64,000 nucleotides of DNA from Platanthera guangdongensis (lineage: Eukaryota > Streptophyta > Magnoliopsida > Asparagales > Orchidaceae), in NCBI GenBank assembly GCA_039583875.1, contig CM077162.1, positions 68,755,259-68,819,258 on the forward strand, given 5' to 3'. Of the stretch, positions 50,613 through 61,925 are shown in pieces. Position 1 is the stretch's first letter, and each line of letters opens with the position of its first letter. The position numbers and the translations under genes are program-made. The notes under the pieces are model-generated. The model searched no databases and was not told where the DNA came from. It saw only the letters and a program-made list of their open reading frames with translations.

Positions 50613-51892
50613 GTAGGAGAGCGAGCATGGCCTCTGCGACCACAAAAATCACAAGTAGGAGTAGATGAGCCAGGAATGGGCGTATGACCGCAACTAACAC
50701 CAATCAGAGTAGAGCGATCAGGAGGAGAAATAACACTGAGGTACTTCCAACGATATTCATCACCAAGGACCATGCTGAATGCCTCCCGAAGAGACGAAAG
50801 AAGAGAGCGGTGGAGGATATATGTCCGCACCATATCGAACTCCAAGTTCAGACCCATCAAGAAGACATGAAGACGATAGCGGACCTCCCGTTGTTCTAAC
50901 TGAACGACATCCACAGTACAGGATGGAGTGAAATGCGCAAAATAGTCCAACTCCTTATATAGACACTCGAACTCCGAAAAAAGGGCGACACCGCCAGGGA
51001 GCCTTGTCCCAACTCCAAAATATGGCGGGTAAGTTCATAAACCTGTGTAGAACTAGCAATTTGAGAGTATGTCTCATAGGCGCGGGTCCATATTTTGTAA
51101 GCGGAATCTATCAATATCTAACTCTGAATGACCTTCAGAGACATCGAGTGAAGGAGCCAGGAAACAACCAGAGAGTTTTTAGAGTCCCAACGCTTTCAGG
51201 AGGGATCACTTTCGGGGGCTCCTTAACTATTCCATTAATATAACCAAACATTTGATGTCTGTGAATGACATGTTGAGCAGCCCTGAACCATTCGAGGTAA
51301 TTTGTGTCATCTAATGGTACTGTGGTAATCTTCAGGGAGCCAGAGTGGCCATGGGACCGCCGAGGGTCACTCATTTGAGTCTGAATCACACTCGACGACG
51401 AGGCTGAAGAGCCACTCATATGGGCTGGAAGTAGAGTCAACCAAGCAGGCTGTGGCAAGTGCATTAGAGGCGGCAGAATCATTAGAGGCAGGAGTATTAG
51501 AGGCTGCAAAAGTTAGGTCGACTAAAGGAGGCAGCAGCTGGGTCGACATAAAGCTGTATCGACATTATACGATGCCGAGAAACAAGGATGGCGACTTGAT
51601 CCTCCCGGGACACAAAGAACTCACGGAGAACACAACGTTGTTCAACGTCGATGATAGAGGCAGAAGTAATCAGAGATCTGGCGGCAACATCAGAGGATGC
51701 GGCGTCGACCTCTTCAACTGTTAGCGGCGCCATCCAATCCTCCTGAAGACCGCATCGGGGGAGGGGTGGAGAAGCACGATCATAAACTGCAGCCGATCGA
51801 AAAACGAGCGGCTGTGCGAACGAAAGCTGAGAAGAACAGAGCGAGGAAGAGCAAGAGCGCGAGCGGATAGGGTTACGGAACTCTGATACCAA
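50613..51892 (-). mobile_element. Copia-7, 5' end only: primer site, leader and gag
   Basis: Gag frames (51135-51509, 50896-51114, 50441-50950) carry SLKITTVPLDDTNYLEWFRAAQH, IDSAYKIWTRAYETYSQ, LTRHILELGQGS and a half zinc knuckle CDFCGRRGHAR, at which the element is cut by the RTE fragment. The sequence resembles Copia-3 Gag closely. A leader frame (51497-51892) and the primer site (plus CTCTGATACCAA, 51881-51892) follow. Protease, integrase and RT are missing. Confidence 0.82.
51881..51892 (-). promoter_or_regulatory. Copia-7 primer-binding site
   Basis: The minus strand reads TTGGTATCAGAG, an exact initiator-Met tRNA complement, separated by two bases from a probable LTR end (plus TGAACCG from 51895). 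Confidence 0.85.
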
Positions 51893-51894
51893 GT

Positions 51895-52069
51895 TGAACC
51901 GTAAAAGACAATTGAATTAGAAAAATGAGATCTCTTGCACATACAAATACTTGATCTAGAAATACCGAAAAGACCAAACTATCCTCAGTTGGAGAATAAC
52001 ACAAAAGATACTACTTACAAATAATAATAGACCCGCAACTATTGATTGATCACTGGTTTTCCATTTGCG
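51895..52069 (-). repeat. Probable Copia-7 5' LTR
   Basis: It begins TGAACCGTAAAAG next to the primer site. Its outer end is not defined because no partner LTR is present and a foldback element follows. Confidence 0.4.
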
Positions 52070-52245
52070 GGCTTTAGAATAAAAAACACACTTATTTATA
52101 AACTATAAAATTAAATCGGATCATTCAGGGCCTGCTCTTTAGGTACGTGGTAAAACGCATTTTTAAAATAGCAGGCTCTGAATCATCCCATTTAATTTTC
52201 TGTTTTAGAAAAACAAGCTTTTTGTGTACACGCTCTAGTACCAAG
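52070..52245. mobile_element. Foldback (MITE-like) inverted repeat
   Basis: The core arms 52108-52136 and 52170-52198 are 29 bp each and complementary at all but three positions, separated by a 33-bp loop. Weaker complementarity extends outward to about 52070 and 52245. No target duplication was confirmed. Confidence 0.7.
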
Positions 52246-52745
52246 CCATTAATAAAAAAAATTGGCAGAATGCATTACTAGAGAGTTATGCATGTTTGAT
52301 GAGAACGGTAATGCATTTTTTTACATAAAGAAACATATTCCTAAAATTTCAGTTGTCCGAATTCAAAAAATCTAAAACATGTTTTTTTCATCAAACCTGT
52401 AGGTGTTCCCAATTTAATAAAACTTTTTACGGAATATAAATATTTCTTTTTTTGTTAATTTGCAATTGTAGTTAAATCTACATAGGCGCCACGTGTCATC
52501 GCACCATAGCTGATTCCGTTAAACATGAGGATGGAAAGTTAAATGGGACCAATTTCAAAAAAAAAGATGGAAATGTGTACGGACTTATTTCAAACAATCG
52601 AAACTTTAAGACCAATTTCAATTCTATCCTAAATATTGGAGACTGATTTAGCTATTTTGCGTATTATTTTTTGGGTTGCTAAGATGATGTAGAAGAATGA
52701 TTAATCTGATATCTGATTGATGGAGCATCATTTAACATAAAGGAA
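52246..52745. other. AT-rich unassigned sequence
   Basis: No frame or domain was recognised. The stretch carries poly-A/T tracts and a GGCGCCACGTGTCA segment near 52480. It could be old transposon DNA. Confidence 0.3.
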
Positions 52746-52893
52746 TGTTGAAAGGAAATGAGTTATGTTTTTATTAATCCATATATGATATATTTAAAGG
52801 ATTACAAGAGACTCTTAAAGATGAACAGACAATGTAAGACTAAACACCTCATGAAAATATTAATATAATAATACTAATAATCTAATCTCAACA
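52746..52893 (-). repeat. Copia-8 3' LTR
   Basis: The segment runs from TGTTGAAAGG to ATCTCAACA (148 bp), with mirror termini TGTTGA/TCAACA. The boundary is inferred without a partner LTR. Confidence 0.7.
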
Positions 52894-53757
52894 TCCCCCC
52901 TCAAGTTGGGTGTCTGATGTCAATCATGCCCAACTTGCCAACAAACTCTCTAAAGATACTTGTACAAAATCCATTTGTGAGGATGTCTGCTAATTGTTGT
53001 TTAAATGACACAAACAGAGTAACCACAATTCCTCTGTCTATATTTTCTTTGATAAAGTGTCTGTCGATCTCAATGTATTTTGTATAGTCGTGTTGCACTT
53101 GGTTGTGAGCAATGCTAATGGAAGGCTTGTTATCACAGTACAATTTGATAGACTCTTGTTTTAAGACCAAGATCTTTCAAGATGGTTAAGATCCATAACC
53201 CTTCACAGATCTCATGAGCCATAGCCCTGAACTCTGCCTCAGCGCTAGATCGGGTTACCCCATGCTGTTTTTTTCTCCTTCAGGTAACTAAATTTTCACC
53301 CATCATAGTGCAATATCCTGACATGGGTTGTCGATCCTCAATCATCATTTGGTGAAAAAAGAATGCCCCTCCTAGGTGAGGCCTTTGGGGAGTGCATATA
53401 TTTGTTGAGCACTCCCACAACATAGGAGATATTTCGGCGAGTATGCGACAAGAAGACCAGTTTTCCTACTAGTCTCTGAAAGCTGGGGATGTCATCAATC
53501 GTTTCACCATCATCTCTTTGAAGTCTGTGGTTAGCTTAAATTTGGATGTAAACCGGCCTACACTCACTCATTCCTGAGGATTTAAGGAGGTGATGCATAT
53601 ATTTTCTCTGTGATATGAAAATCCCACATTTGGACCTCGCAACCTTAATACCTAAAAAATACTTGAGGTACTCCAAGTCATTCACTTCAGAATCTCTCTC
53701 TCCAGTCTCTCTTTCAGTGCCTAAATCTAATCCTGATCGTCTCTTATTATAATGATG
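52894..53757 (-). pseudogene. Copia-8 RNase H and RT C-terminal remnant
   Basis: The frame 52901-53170 encodes [33 protein letters not shown] and QLADILTNG, the copia RNase H end. Further right, VNDLEYLKYFLGIKVARSKCGIFISQRKYMHHLL (frame 53536-53799) is RT. The middle (53170-53540) is decayed. It is interrupted at 53757 by Gypsy-9. Confidence 0.83.
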
Positions 53758-54315
53758 TGATGTATCATGCGACGCATCGTAGCTTTTCTTACCATGCATT
53801 TATTATTTTGTTTCATGTATTCCTTTCCGCGCACTCGTATTTATTGCCGCCTCATCGGGTTGACCGTCCAATGAGATCCTGAGTAAAAGGCCCGGTAATT
53901 TTAGGTAATTAAGACGTAAAAAGGCAAGCTTAAATTATTTAAAGACGCATAAATTTAAGTAAACCGGATTTAAATTTAAATAGGGAAAAAGTTAATATTC
54001 AAAAAATTGCCACGTTTTTCTTTTCTAAGAGATATATATATATAATTATAGTAGACAGCTTTATATTTGGCAAAAAATAAAGGGAATTGTTATGTGCAAT
54101 GCACTTTTGGCTATGTGCATCACATTTTTAGAAAATAATAGTATTTTTTCCAGTTTTATTTTTTTCCTACGTGCACCGCAGACGCGGGTTTGAAAGTACG
54201 AATGGCGTCCGTCTCTCTCGACGTTGCTTCCTCTGCCGACCTAGTCGCCGCCGCCGACCACGCCGCCGCCGACCACGCCGCCGCCGACCACGCCGCCCAC
54301 CACGCCGTCGCCGCC

Positions 54316-54347
<32 letters not shown>

Positions 54348-55855
54348 AAAAAAAACTTTGCACGGACGTGAAAGTTATATCCTCCTCCATCTATTTGTTT
54401 CTTCTTCACTCTTGTGCAGAATTGGGGGATTTGTAAGATTTGATCTACGTTAGGGGAGTTTGTAACCAGAGTTCTAGTGTGAGTTGATTGCCCTTTTGAT
54501 TTCGTGAGATGTTTGATTTTACTGGTTTTAACATGGAATTAGACGGTTTTGTGTTCATTAAAAGCAAAATTGATCTAAATTTTCTTGTGGTTGGGTACTT
54601 GGACATGCGTATCCGCCATTTAAGTGCTTCAAGCTCATGGAGAAGAGCAAGATTGATGTGCAACGGCTCTTGCTTTGGTGGGAATACTGGTAATGTCATC
54701 TTCTTCCTTAAGATTCATGAATAGGAAGAATTTGGAAGTATTCTTCGATATTGGATTTGAAGTATTTCTTCAATCATTTCTTTGATTTAATTTTTTTTTC
54801 TTGTTTATTGTAAGTGCTGGCTAATTTGATGGTTATCTCCTTTGCTATCAAGTGGTGTCGCGTTTTGGATGAAATGATACAACGGTGAAATGGTATGTTT
54901 GATACTGAGAATGATTTGTTGTTAAAAGTATTTGCGGTGCATCTAACAGTTTTGTGTGCACTTAGCATGGTCCGGTGCTTCTAACAAAAAATGCACATAG
55001 CCAAAAATATAGTGCACATAACAATTCCCAAAATAAACAGGTAGGAATCAAGTAATAAAGGGAAAATAATATTTGGGTATTTTTGAAAGTAATAATCGGA
55101 CATCAAACAGACCCCTATTAATATGTCCATGGAGAAAGGGAACATCAGACCGGGTATACAGGAGAACTAAATCTTGCTCTCCCAGTAGTACAAACAACGC
55201 CTCCATTCTGCTCTGCCCTAGCCTTGTCCCCCATCGGACGACACAACGGGCTGTTGTATTTCTCTCGACGACGCATCAGATGACGGGAGCGACGACGCCA
55301 AGCCATCTCCGCCCTCTTCCTCGCCAGCACTTCGCGTTCGGGCCGCTGTCGACAGCGCCGCACCTTCCGGCGCCGAGCCCACTGCGTGCGTAAGGTGTGC
55401 TGTCGACTATGGATCCCTATTCTGGCACCCTCCGGCAAGACCTTTACTGAAGATTGACGACTACCAGTTCCTGAGCAACTCCTGTTCTCTCCTCTGCCGG
55501 CCGGATTTGGACTAGATTAACTCTCCTCTGTGGTATCTACTCAAATATTTGCACCAATTGATTTAGCTTAGCTTTATGCGCTCCATTAAATAATCAAAGG
55601 TTTACCCCAAACGTTTGAATTGCTTATTTTTGTCCTTAATTATAAATTATTGATTGTGTTTTGCCTGTGGAAGATCAGATTTCGCTTCGGTTCAATTCAT
55701 CAGACACCAAAGAATGTTTTCTGGTTAACGATTAACGGTTTTGCAAAGTTCAAATGATTGAGAGTAATTAGCGCACCTAATCCGAATTGACCCGTTCGGC
55801 CTCTTTTAAAATTAACATTCAACTTTTCTTCAAAACCTAATTTTAGCCAACATCA
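53758..55855 (+). repeat. Gypsy-9 5' LTR, with inserted DNA transposon
   Basis: This 2098-bp LTR equals the 1115-bp 3' LTR plus a 948-bp insertion (54082-55029) and small indels. The shared GC-rich segment near 55200-55400 is probably transcribed leader. Confidence 0.92.
54082..55029. mobile_element. DNA transposon with long inverted termini (Mutator- or hAT-like) in the Gypsy-9 LTR
   Basis: The termini are GGGAATTGTTATGTGCA on both ends, reading inward, with TIR similarity of about 45 bp. An 8-bp direct repeat AAAATAAA flanks it (54074-54081 and 55030-55037). The other LTR shows the empty site. Inside are GCC-rich trinucleotide repeats (54240-54310), a run of about 20 C followed by about 18 A (54319-54355), and non-repetitive sequence (54400-54720) that could be a captured gene fragment. 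No transposase is visible. Confidence 0.8.
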
Positions 55856-55856
55856 G

Positions 55857-55869
55857 TTTGGTATCAGAG
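55857..55869 (+). promoter_or_regulatory. Gypsy-9 primer-binding site
   Basis: TTTGGTATCAGAG starts one base after the 5' LTR and matches the initiator-Met tRNA complement. Confidence 0.92.
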
Positions 55870-56186
55870 TCAGGTTGATTCGCTCCCATCGTAAGTCAAC
55901 GATCCGAGTTTTCAAAAAAAATGTCTATTTCAAAAAAAAAATTACCTTATTTTTTTAAAAAATCAAAATTTATTTTTGCTTAAAATTAAAAAAAAAAGAA
56001 AAAACAACAAAATTTTTTTACCCACTCGGGTCTTCTCTTATTTTAAATAAAACTTAAAAAAAGATTTTTGAATTATTATTATTAATTTTTTTTCAAATTA
56101 TTATTATATTATTTTAAAAAATTCAACTGAACTTTTTGAGCAAAATTAAAATCAAATTATTTTAAATAGACAAGAGAGTAGATCAC
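55870..56186 (+). other. Gypsy-9 leader, AT-rich
   Basis: A run of A/T-rich sequence lies between the primer site and gag. No frame is seen. Confidence 0.5.
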
Positions 56187-57504
56187 TTAGAGACGAGCAT
56201 AAAAGATTCGACCCAAGGAATGAGCGATTTGATAAAAGCGGTCGAAACTCTCATCACCAATATGGGATGTGTCACATACGTTATGAACAGATTGTTCGCA
56301 TCTGTTAATAATATCGAAGCCACCATGCACATGAACCGAGCTTATCCTCGTTGGGATCCTTAGTCGACAACCCCAGACCACCTGGACCTGAACTACGTAA
56401 TCAACCTCGTTGGGATGTACAAGTCAAATTAGACATTGGTGATTTTGAGGGACACTTAGAATCTGAGGGTTGTTTAGACTGGTGTGATCGAATGTACTGC
56501 TTCTCGGCTTGGAAGCAATTTCCCCAAGCTTGTCAAGTTGATTATGCTACACTTAGATTGAAAGGGTCCGCCCGAAATTGGTGGAGACAACTAGAGCGTT
56601 CTAGATTTAATTTAGCCATGCCCCCATTACCTCATGGGAATAATTTAAAATACAACTTCGGAAACGGTACGTTCCTCCTGATTATTTGCAGACCCTTTAT
56701 CGTAGGTTCCACAACCTACGACAAGACAAATTATCGTTGAATGAGTACACAAACGAGTTCTTAGTATTGCAGTCTCGCCATAACCTCCGAGAGGATGATG
56801 ACATGACTTTGTCCTGTTATCTGAACGTGTTACGCTATTCCATTAGAGATCAGCTAGAGTTTTTTTATTATAAGGACTTAAGAGAGATTTCAAGTCGCGC
56901 ACAAAGAATAGAGTCCTTACAAAAGCAGACTTCCAGAGCTAGGTCTACTGAGAGATCCACATCGAGTGTCACCACTACCACCACTGCTAGGATCTTGGAT
57001 TCTCCACACTTTCCCATCACTATCGGGACTCTGACCCCCACCCACCATCCATTCTAAAGGTAAGAGATTATTGGGGCTAAGTCCAACGCTGGAGTATTCC
57101 GATGCTTCAAGTGTATGGAGTCGTGACACAAATCATCTGAGTGCCCACAATGTCAATTTGTCACTGTTATTGATTCTACTGATGGACGAGAGATTGAGTA
57201 TGGAATTTACATTAATGAATCTCACCCTGAGCCTGAGTCTGAGCACGAGTCTGAGCACGAGTCTGAGGATGTCATAGAAGTGGAAGTAGAACATGCTGAA
57301 CACTTAATCTGCGTCTTACGTCATAGTCTGATCACGCCTAGTGAGTCTACTGAGGATGACCATATGAGGCACAATATTTTCCGCACTACTACACGCATCC
57401 AGGGACAACTTTATTCCATTATCATCGATAGTGGTAGTATGGAGAATTTCGTTTCTCAACACATGGTCGACACATTAGGGCTTGGGACACATCCGCTAGA
57501 ATAA
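56187..57504 (+). pseudogene. Gypsy-9 Gag and protease remnant
   Basis: The frame 56351-56740 holds LDIGDFEGHLESEGCLDWCD and LRLKGSARNWWRQLERSR, the capsid core. The frame 56686-57057 continues with LYRRFHNLRQDKLSLNEYTNEFLVL and LREISSRAQRIESLQ. A zinc knuckle (CFKCMES to HKSSECPQ, about 57095-57150) follows with a stop inside. The protease IIDSGSMENFVSQHMV lies in frame 57280-57504. An acidic ESEHESEHESE repeat precedes the protease. Frameshifts lie near 56680 and 57060. Confidence 0.85.
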
Positions 57505-57530
57505 CCCTACAACTTATCCTGAGTCAATAG

Positions 57531-58858
57531 TGATGTAGGGGTAGGCTAGTGGTGCTCAGGAGCTAAGACTCTAAGTGCGGGTGCGGGGAACACGCTAATG
57601 CAGCTCTAAATGCAATGTGACTGTCGGGTAACGACAACAATTATTATAAGCAATGAAATTAGAATTACCACACAGATAATTAAAATAAAGAGATAAATAA
57701 TTATTTCAGCAATTTGGGAATGACTTCCTCCGCTCGGAGGGCTAAGCAAGCGCACGACGAATAAATTCACAAACAATTAATAACATAAAAGGAAAGAACT
57801 ACCACACAACCGTAATCGCAGCACAATATAGAAAAACAACAAAATGAAAATGTCAAGTCACAGAACACAATACCATAAATGCTCACAACGTATAGGGCTG
57901 AACCGAGGCACTGAAGGATTTGAGGGCCGGATGTAAAGGCGGGCGATCAGAGGTGGAACCGGTGGCGAGGCGACGGTGACGGTGGCTGCCCTCGGTGGAA
58001 AGTGGTGATAACGGAAGGTAAAACAGCGGATCCGACCACGAATGAGTACATCCGGGCCGGGGGTGAGTAGATCCGATATTTGGGGGAGGATCCGGGCAAA
58101 AATGGAAGGTTTGTGTGGTGGAAATAACGGATCGGAGGGTGGTAGCACTAGATCAAAATAGATATAGGGTTTTCGGGGCGGTGGGAAGTGGATCCACGAA
58201 GGGGGGTGAGAGGAGTGTCCGGCTAGGGTTAGAAAACCCTTGGGGTGGCTGGTTTTGGGAAGGGAAAGGGGCGGTGGGGCTGGGGCTTTGGCTGCAGGCC
58301 GATGACCTGTCTAAGGAGGAGAGGGGGGGGGGGGGGGCGAGATTAGGGCCGGTGGATGGGGGATTGCTGGGCGGCGGTCCAAAGCAGTTCGACGGGATTG
58401 GGTGGGGATTTGGGGGGTTTCCGACGGTGGAGAAAAGAGGAAGAAGGTGGAAAATGATGGAGGGGGGTATGGTTTACCTTGGGGGAAGTTTGGCGGCCTA
58501 GGAGTCGTCACCTAGGGTTCCACGGCGTCGGCACCGAGGAGGGATCGCTGGAATCCGGGAAAGCCTTTCTCCAAATCCAACAATGACTGAATTCAGCCCC
58601 TCTACATCCTATTTATAATAAAAGAGAAGCTAGGGCATCCCCCATCAACGGCTATGATTGGCCGGTGGGTTCGCCCATAAAATACATCAGAATAAAACTG
58701 AAAAAATAAAGTAATATAGTTTTTTGACTCGCGGCGACGTCCCGGACGCAACCGCGGAGTCCGATCGGCGATCCGATCAAGTCTTCCTACGCGAATACAT
58801 GTATGTGGGTCCCGCCTTGCGGCGAACCCCTCCAGGTGCTTCTGATGGTTCCCCATCA
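57531..58858 (-). mobile_element. Solo LTR (1328 bp) inside the Gypsy-9 protease region
   Basis: The segment begins TGATGTAGGGG and ends TTCCCCATCA, with an exact 5-bp target duplication AATAG at 57526-57530 and 58859-58863. Removing it restores the gypsy protease reading frame across the junction. On the minus strand a TATA-like TATTATAAATAGG (58609-58621) precedes a GC-rich leader-like stretch, so transcription is probably leftward. It contains a C/G homopolymer run near 58325-58337. No internal element sequence remains. Confidence 0.85.
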
Positions 58859-59350
58859 AATAGTCATTTGACTATGCCCTTCACTGACTACTGTCTAGTT
58901 GGGTTTTTTATTGGGAGCACATATTCGAACATAGTGTTATGTCATGTCGCCGCCATGGATGTCTGTCATTAGGGAGATCTTGGCAATACTATCGACATTT
59001 CATGCACGACGACACTAGGAACTCGCACTCCTTCGAGCACAATGAACACAAGATTGTTCTTCTTCCCCAGAAGAACTGCCTTATTCTAAGGGCCCACGAG
59101 AGGACATCTACACATTTTAGTTCACTTTTCATTGACTCCATATTACTGCTTACTGCACTCCTTCCTGAACCCCCACCCCATGAAATAACTCGTGGCTCAG
59201 ATGTGTCGCTCACCCCACATTTATGAATTCTCGACGTGGCCACCTGATATTTCTCTGTTTTATTATCCTATATCTGTTGAACATTCACTCCGCATAGATC
59301 ACTCTGTTGATTTCATATTTAGAGACTGCGAGTTATTTCACCTCACTATC
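58859..59350 (+). pseudogene. Gypsy-9 protease C-terminal part
   Basis: The plus strand reads CLVGFFIGSTYSN, AAMDVCH and SWQYYRHFMHD, then HSFEHNEHKIVLLPQKN. This is the block after the retropepsin active site and linker in gypsy pol. A stop replaces the usual LLGRP start. The RT that should follow is absent. Confidence 0.75.
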
Positions 59351-59936
59351 ATTTGGATATAGACTGATTTTTGGAGTTATATCAATATATTAAAATTTTT
59401 CTATCGTATTTTTGGAACACCTTATGGGGTCAAGAGAACATCAAACTCGAATTTAGTAGCTCGTCATTTTTCTCTGATCGATAGATAGACCAAGGTCATT
59501 AATTGGAGTTGGGGTACATTCTTAGGCCCTTAAATGAGGCGAATCTGACGCATTGAGATCTTGTTCCATCTACGAGCCAAATCCACAATTAATGTTTCTA
59601 AAAATCGCTCTCTTAATATATCTCCTTTTGAGATTATCTGTGTTACTTCACCTACCAAAACATCTTCATCTCTCATTCCATGAACGTATTTCATTCGATC
59701 CACAAACTCATATTAATTTCTTAAATGAGTTGCACAAATTTTTTACTAACAAATTGGGAGCAGCCTTTGAAAATTATAAATTCATGATCGGTTCATTTCA
59801 AGTTTAGAGGAGTATCAAACCACTTTTCAAGGGCCCAGACAAACCACCCGATTCAACACCAGTGATGACATCAAATCCCCCATCACCAGTCTTTGCGAGT
59901 TCTTGACGGGTCAAGCTTTGTCAACCCCAGAGGAAT
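59351..59936 (+). pseudogene. Gypsy-9 integrase remnant
   Basis: Decayed plus-strand text includes FWSYINIL, FGTPYGVKRTSNS and NRSLNISPFEIICVTSPT, corresponding to the FW, catalytic-Glu region and SPFEIVYG blocks of gypsy integrase. There are many stops. It ends at the purine-rich CCCCAGAGGAAT before the 3' LTR. Confidence 0.65.
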
Positions 59937-61051
59937 TGATGCATCCTGCGATGCATCTTAGCTTTTCTTACTATGCATTTATTATTTTGTTTCATGTATT
60001 TCTTTCCCGCGCACTCATATTTACTGTTGGCTCATTGGGTTGACTGTCCAATGAGACCATAAATAAAATGTCAGGTAATTTTAGATAATTAGGACATAAA
60101 AGGGCAAGCTTTAACTATTTAATGACGCATATATTTAAGTGGACCGGATTTAAATTTAAATAGGACAAAAGTTAATATTCAAAATGTTGCCGCGTTTTTC
60201 TTTCCTAAGATATACATATTTGGCAAGAAATAAATAAGTAGGAATCAAGTAATAAAGGGAAAATAATATTTGGGTATTTTGGAAAGTAATAATCAGACAT
60301 CAAAGAGACCCCTATTAATATCACCATGGAGAAAGGGAACATCAGGCTAGGTATATATGAGAACTGAATTATGTTCTCCTTGTAGTACCGACAACTCCTC
60401 AAATCTACTCTGCCCTAGCCTTCCCCCCCATCGGACGACACAACCGACTGCTGTATTTCTCTCGACGACGCATCAGATGACGGGAGCGACGACACCAGGC
60501 CATCTCCTCCCTCATCCTCGCCAGCACTCCGCGTTCGGGTCGCCTTTGACAGCGCCGCACCTTTCGGCGCCAGAGCCCACTGCGTGCGCAAGGTGTGCCT
60601 TCGACCAAGGATCCCTATTCCGACACACTCCTGCAAGAGCTTTACTGAAGATTGACGGCTACCAGTTCTCGAGCAACTCCTGGTCTCTCCTCTCCTGGTC
60701 GGATTAGGACTGGATTTGCTCTCCTTCGTAGTATCTACTCTTATTTTTGCACCAATTGATTTCTCTTAATTTTTGTGCTCCATTAAATAATTTAAAGTTT
60801 GCCTCGAACGTTCAAATTGCCTATTTTTATTGTTAATCATAAATTATTGATTGTGTTTTGCTTGTGAAAGCTTGGATTCCGCTTTGGTTCAATTCATTAG
60901 ACCCCGATGAACGTTTCTTGATAACGATTAATAGTTTGCAAAGTTCAAAAAATTGAGAGTAATTAGCGCGTCTAAATCCAAATTGTCCCACTTGAGCTCT
61001 TTCAAAATTAAAAATTAACTTTTCTTCAAAACCTAATTTTATCCTGCATCA
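59937..61051 (+). repeat. Gypsy-9 3' LTR
   Basis: This 1115-bp LTR starts TGATGCATCCTGCG, ends CTGCATCA, and is followed by the TGATG target duplication (61052-61056). Confidence 0.92.
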
Positions 61052-61056
61052 TGATG

Positions 61057-61925
61057 TCATCCATATTAACTTTTAGAGTTGTTAACTTCTCTTTCTTATT
61101 TTTGATGAAAAGGGTATGATCTGCATTACTCTAGAAGTACCGAAGCATTTCATGACCTTGTGGAATTTTCCAAATCAGGATTTAGGAGATTGTTTCAGGC
61201 CATATAAAGCCTTCTCACAGCTTGTACACTTTACCTTCAAATCCTCTAGGAGAAAGGCAAGGAGGTAAAGCCATATATTCCTCTTTTTCCAGATCACCAT
61301 TAAGGAACACATTTTTCACATCAAGTTGCCTGAGATTCCATCCCTTACAGGCAGCACACAACTGGAGAATCCTTATAAAATTCATCTTAGCCACTGGAGC
61401 AAAGGTTTCCTGGTTATTAATTTTTGTCGTCTGAGACACCCTCTTGCGACCAAACTTACCTTGTATCTCTCAACGACACCAGTGTGTTCTGTTTGACAGA
61501 AAACACCCATTTGCATCCCATGGCAGTCTTCCCTTTTTGCAACTGAACCAGATCCCATGTGTGATTTTTTTCAAGGGCATGCATTTCTTCAAGCATAGCC
61601 GTCTTCCACCTGTCATCAGAAAAGGTATCCTGCCACGATGTAGGGATCAATGTAGTAGACAAAGAGGAGACAAAACCCTATGAGAATCCGTTAGAGACAA
61701 ACTGAGATAAGGGTGTTGTGTAGAGGTACCTTCCCTTATAGTAATAGACCTTTTGATGGATCAGATGTTTGTCTAGAATTCTGATAGGGGGTCGTGTGTT
61801 TGTTCCCTTAGAAGGACGAGACGTTAAACCTGTTGGGGTTTTGCCATTGGAGCACAAACAGTTGGCACATGAGCGATAAGAGTCTAATTCGAGGGAGATT
61901 GAATATAAATTGGAGGAATGAGTAA
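61057..61925 (-). pseudogene. Copia-8 RT N-terminus and integrase-RT linker
   Basis: The frame 61215-61439 encodes NQETFAPVAKMNFIRILQLCA, LRQLDVKNVFLNGDLEKEEYM and LPPCLSP. The frame 61456-61662 encodes DDRWKTAMLEEMHALEKNHTWDLVQL and MGCKWVFSVKQN. These are contiguous parts of copia RT in broken frames. Recognisable coding ends near 61700, and the sequence then runs into the assembly gap. Confidence 0.82.

Larger units (their letters stand above)
53758..61051 (+). mobile_element. Gypsy-9, gypsy retrotransposon without RT, inserted in Copia-8
   Basis: LTRs 53758-55855 and 59937-61051 start TGATG(C/T)ATC and end CATCA. An exact target duplication TGATG lies at 53753-53757 and 61052-61056. The primer site follows the 5' LTR. 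Gag, a zinc knuckle and protease are present and broken. RT and RNase H are missing, and only an integrase fragment remains before the 3' LTR. The 5' LTR is longer because of a 948-bp DNA transposon. A solo LTR sits in the protease region. Confidence 0.92.
52746..61925 (-). mobile_element. Copia-8, copia retrotransposon split by Gypsy-9 and cut by the assembly gap
   Basis: The 3' LTR (52746-52893), purine tract (plus TCCCCCCTCAAG) and RNase H to RT run to 53757. The rest of RT and the integrase-RT linker resume at 61057, after Gypsy-9 and its TGATG target duplication. The right end runs into the gap at 61926, so gag and the 5' LTR are not visible. Protein blocks resemble Copia-4. Confidence 0.85.

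Noticed and set aside
54171..54453. Ala/Asp or Arg/Pro repeat proteins encoded across the GCC-rich tract
   Set aside because: All frames on both strands stay open over a simple trinucleotide repeat and homopolymers, so there is no coding signal.
55145..55438. Arg-rich minus-strand ORF, repeated at 60405-60636
   Set aside because: Both copies are the same GC-rich part of the Gypsy-9 LTR pair; open on both strands by composition.
57858..58501. Open frames on both strands suggesting a nuclear gene with promoter
   Set aside because: They are inside the 1,328-bp solo LTR, whose boundaries are proven by TSD and host frame; a GC-rich LTR leader explains them.
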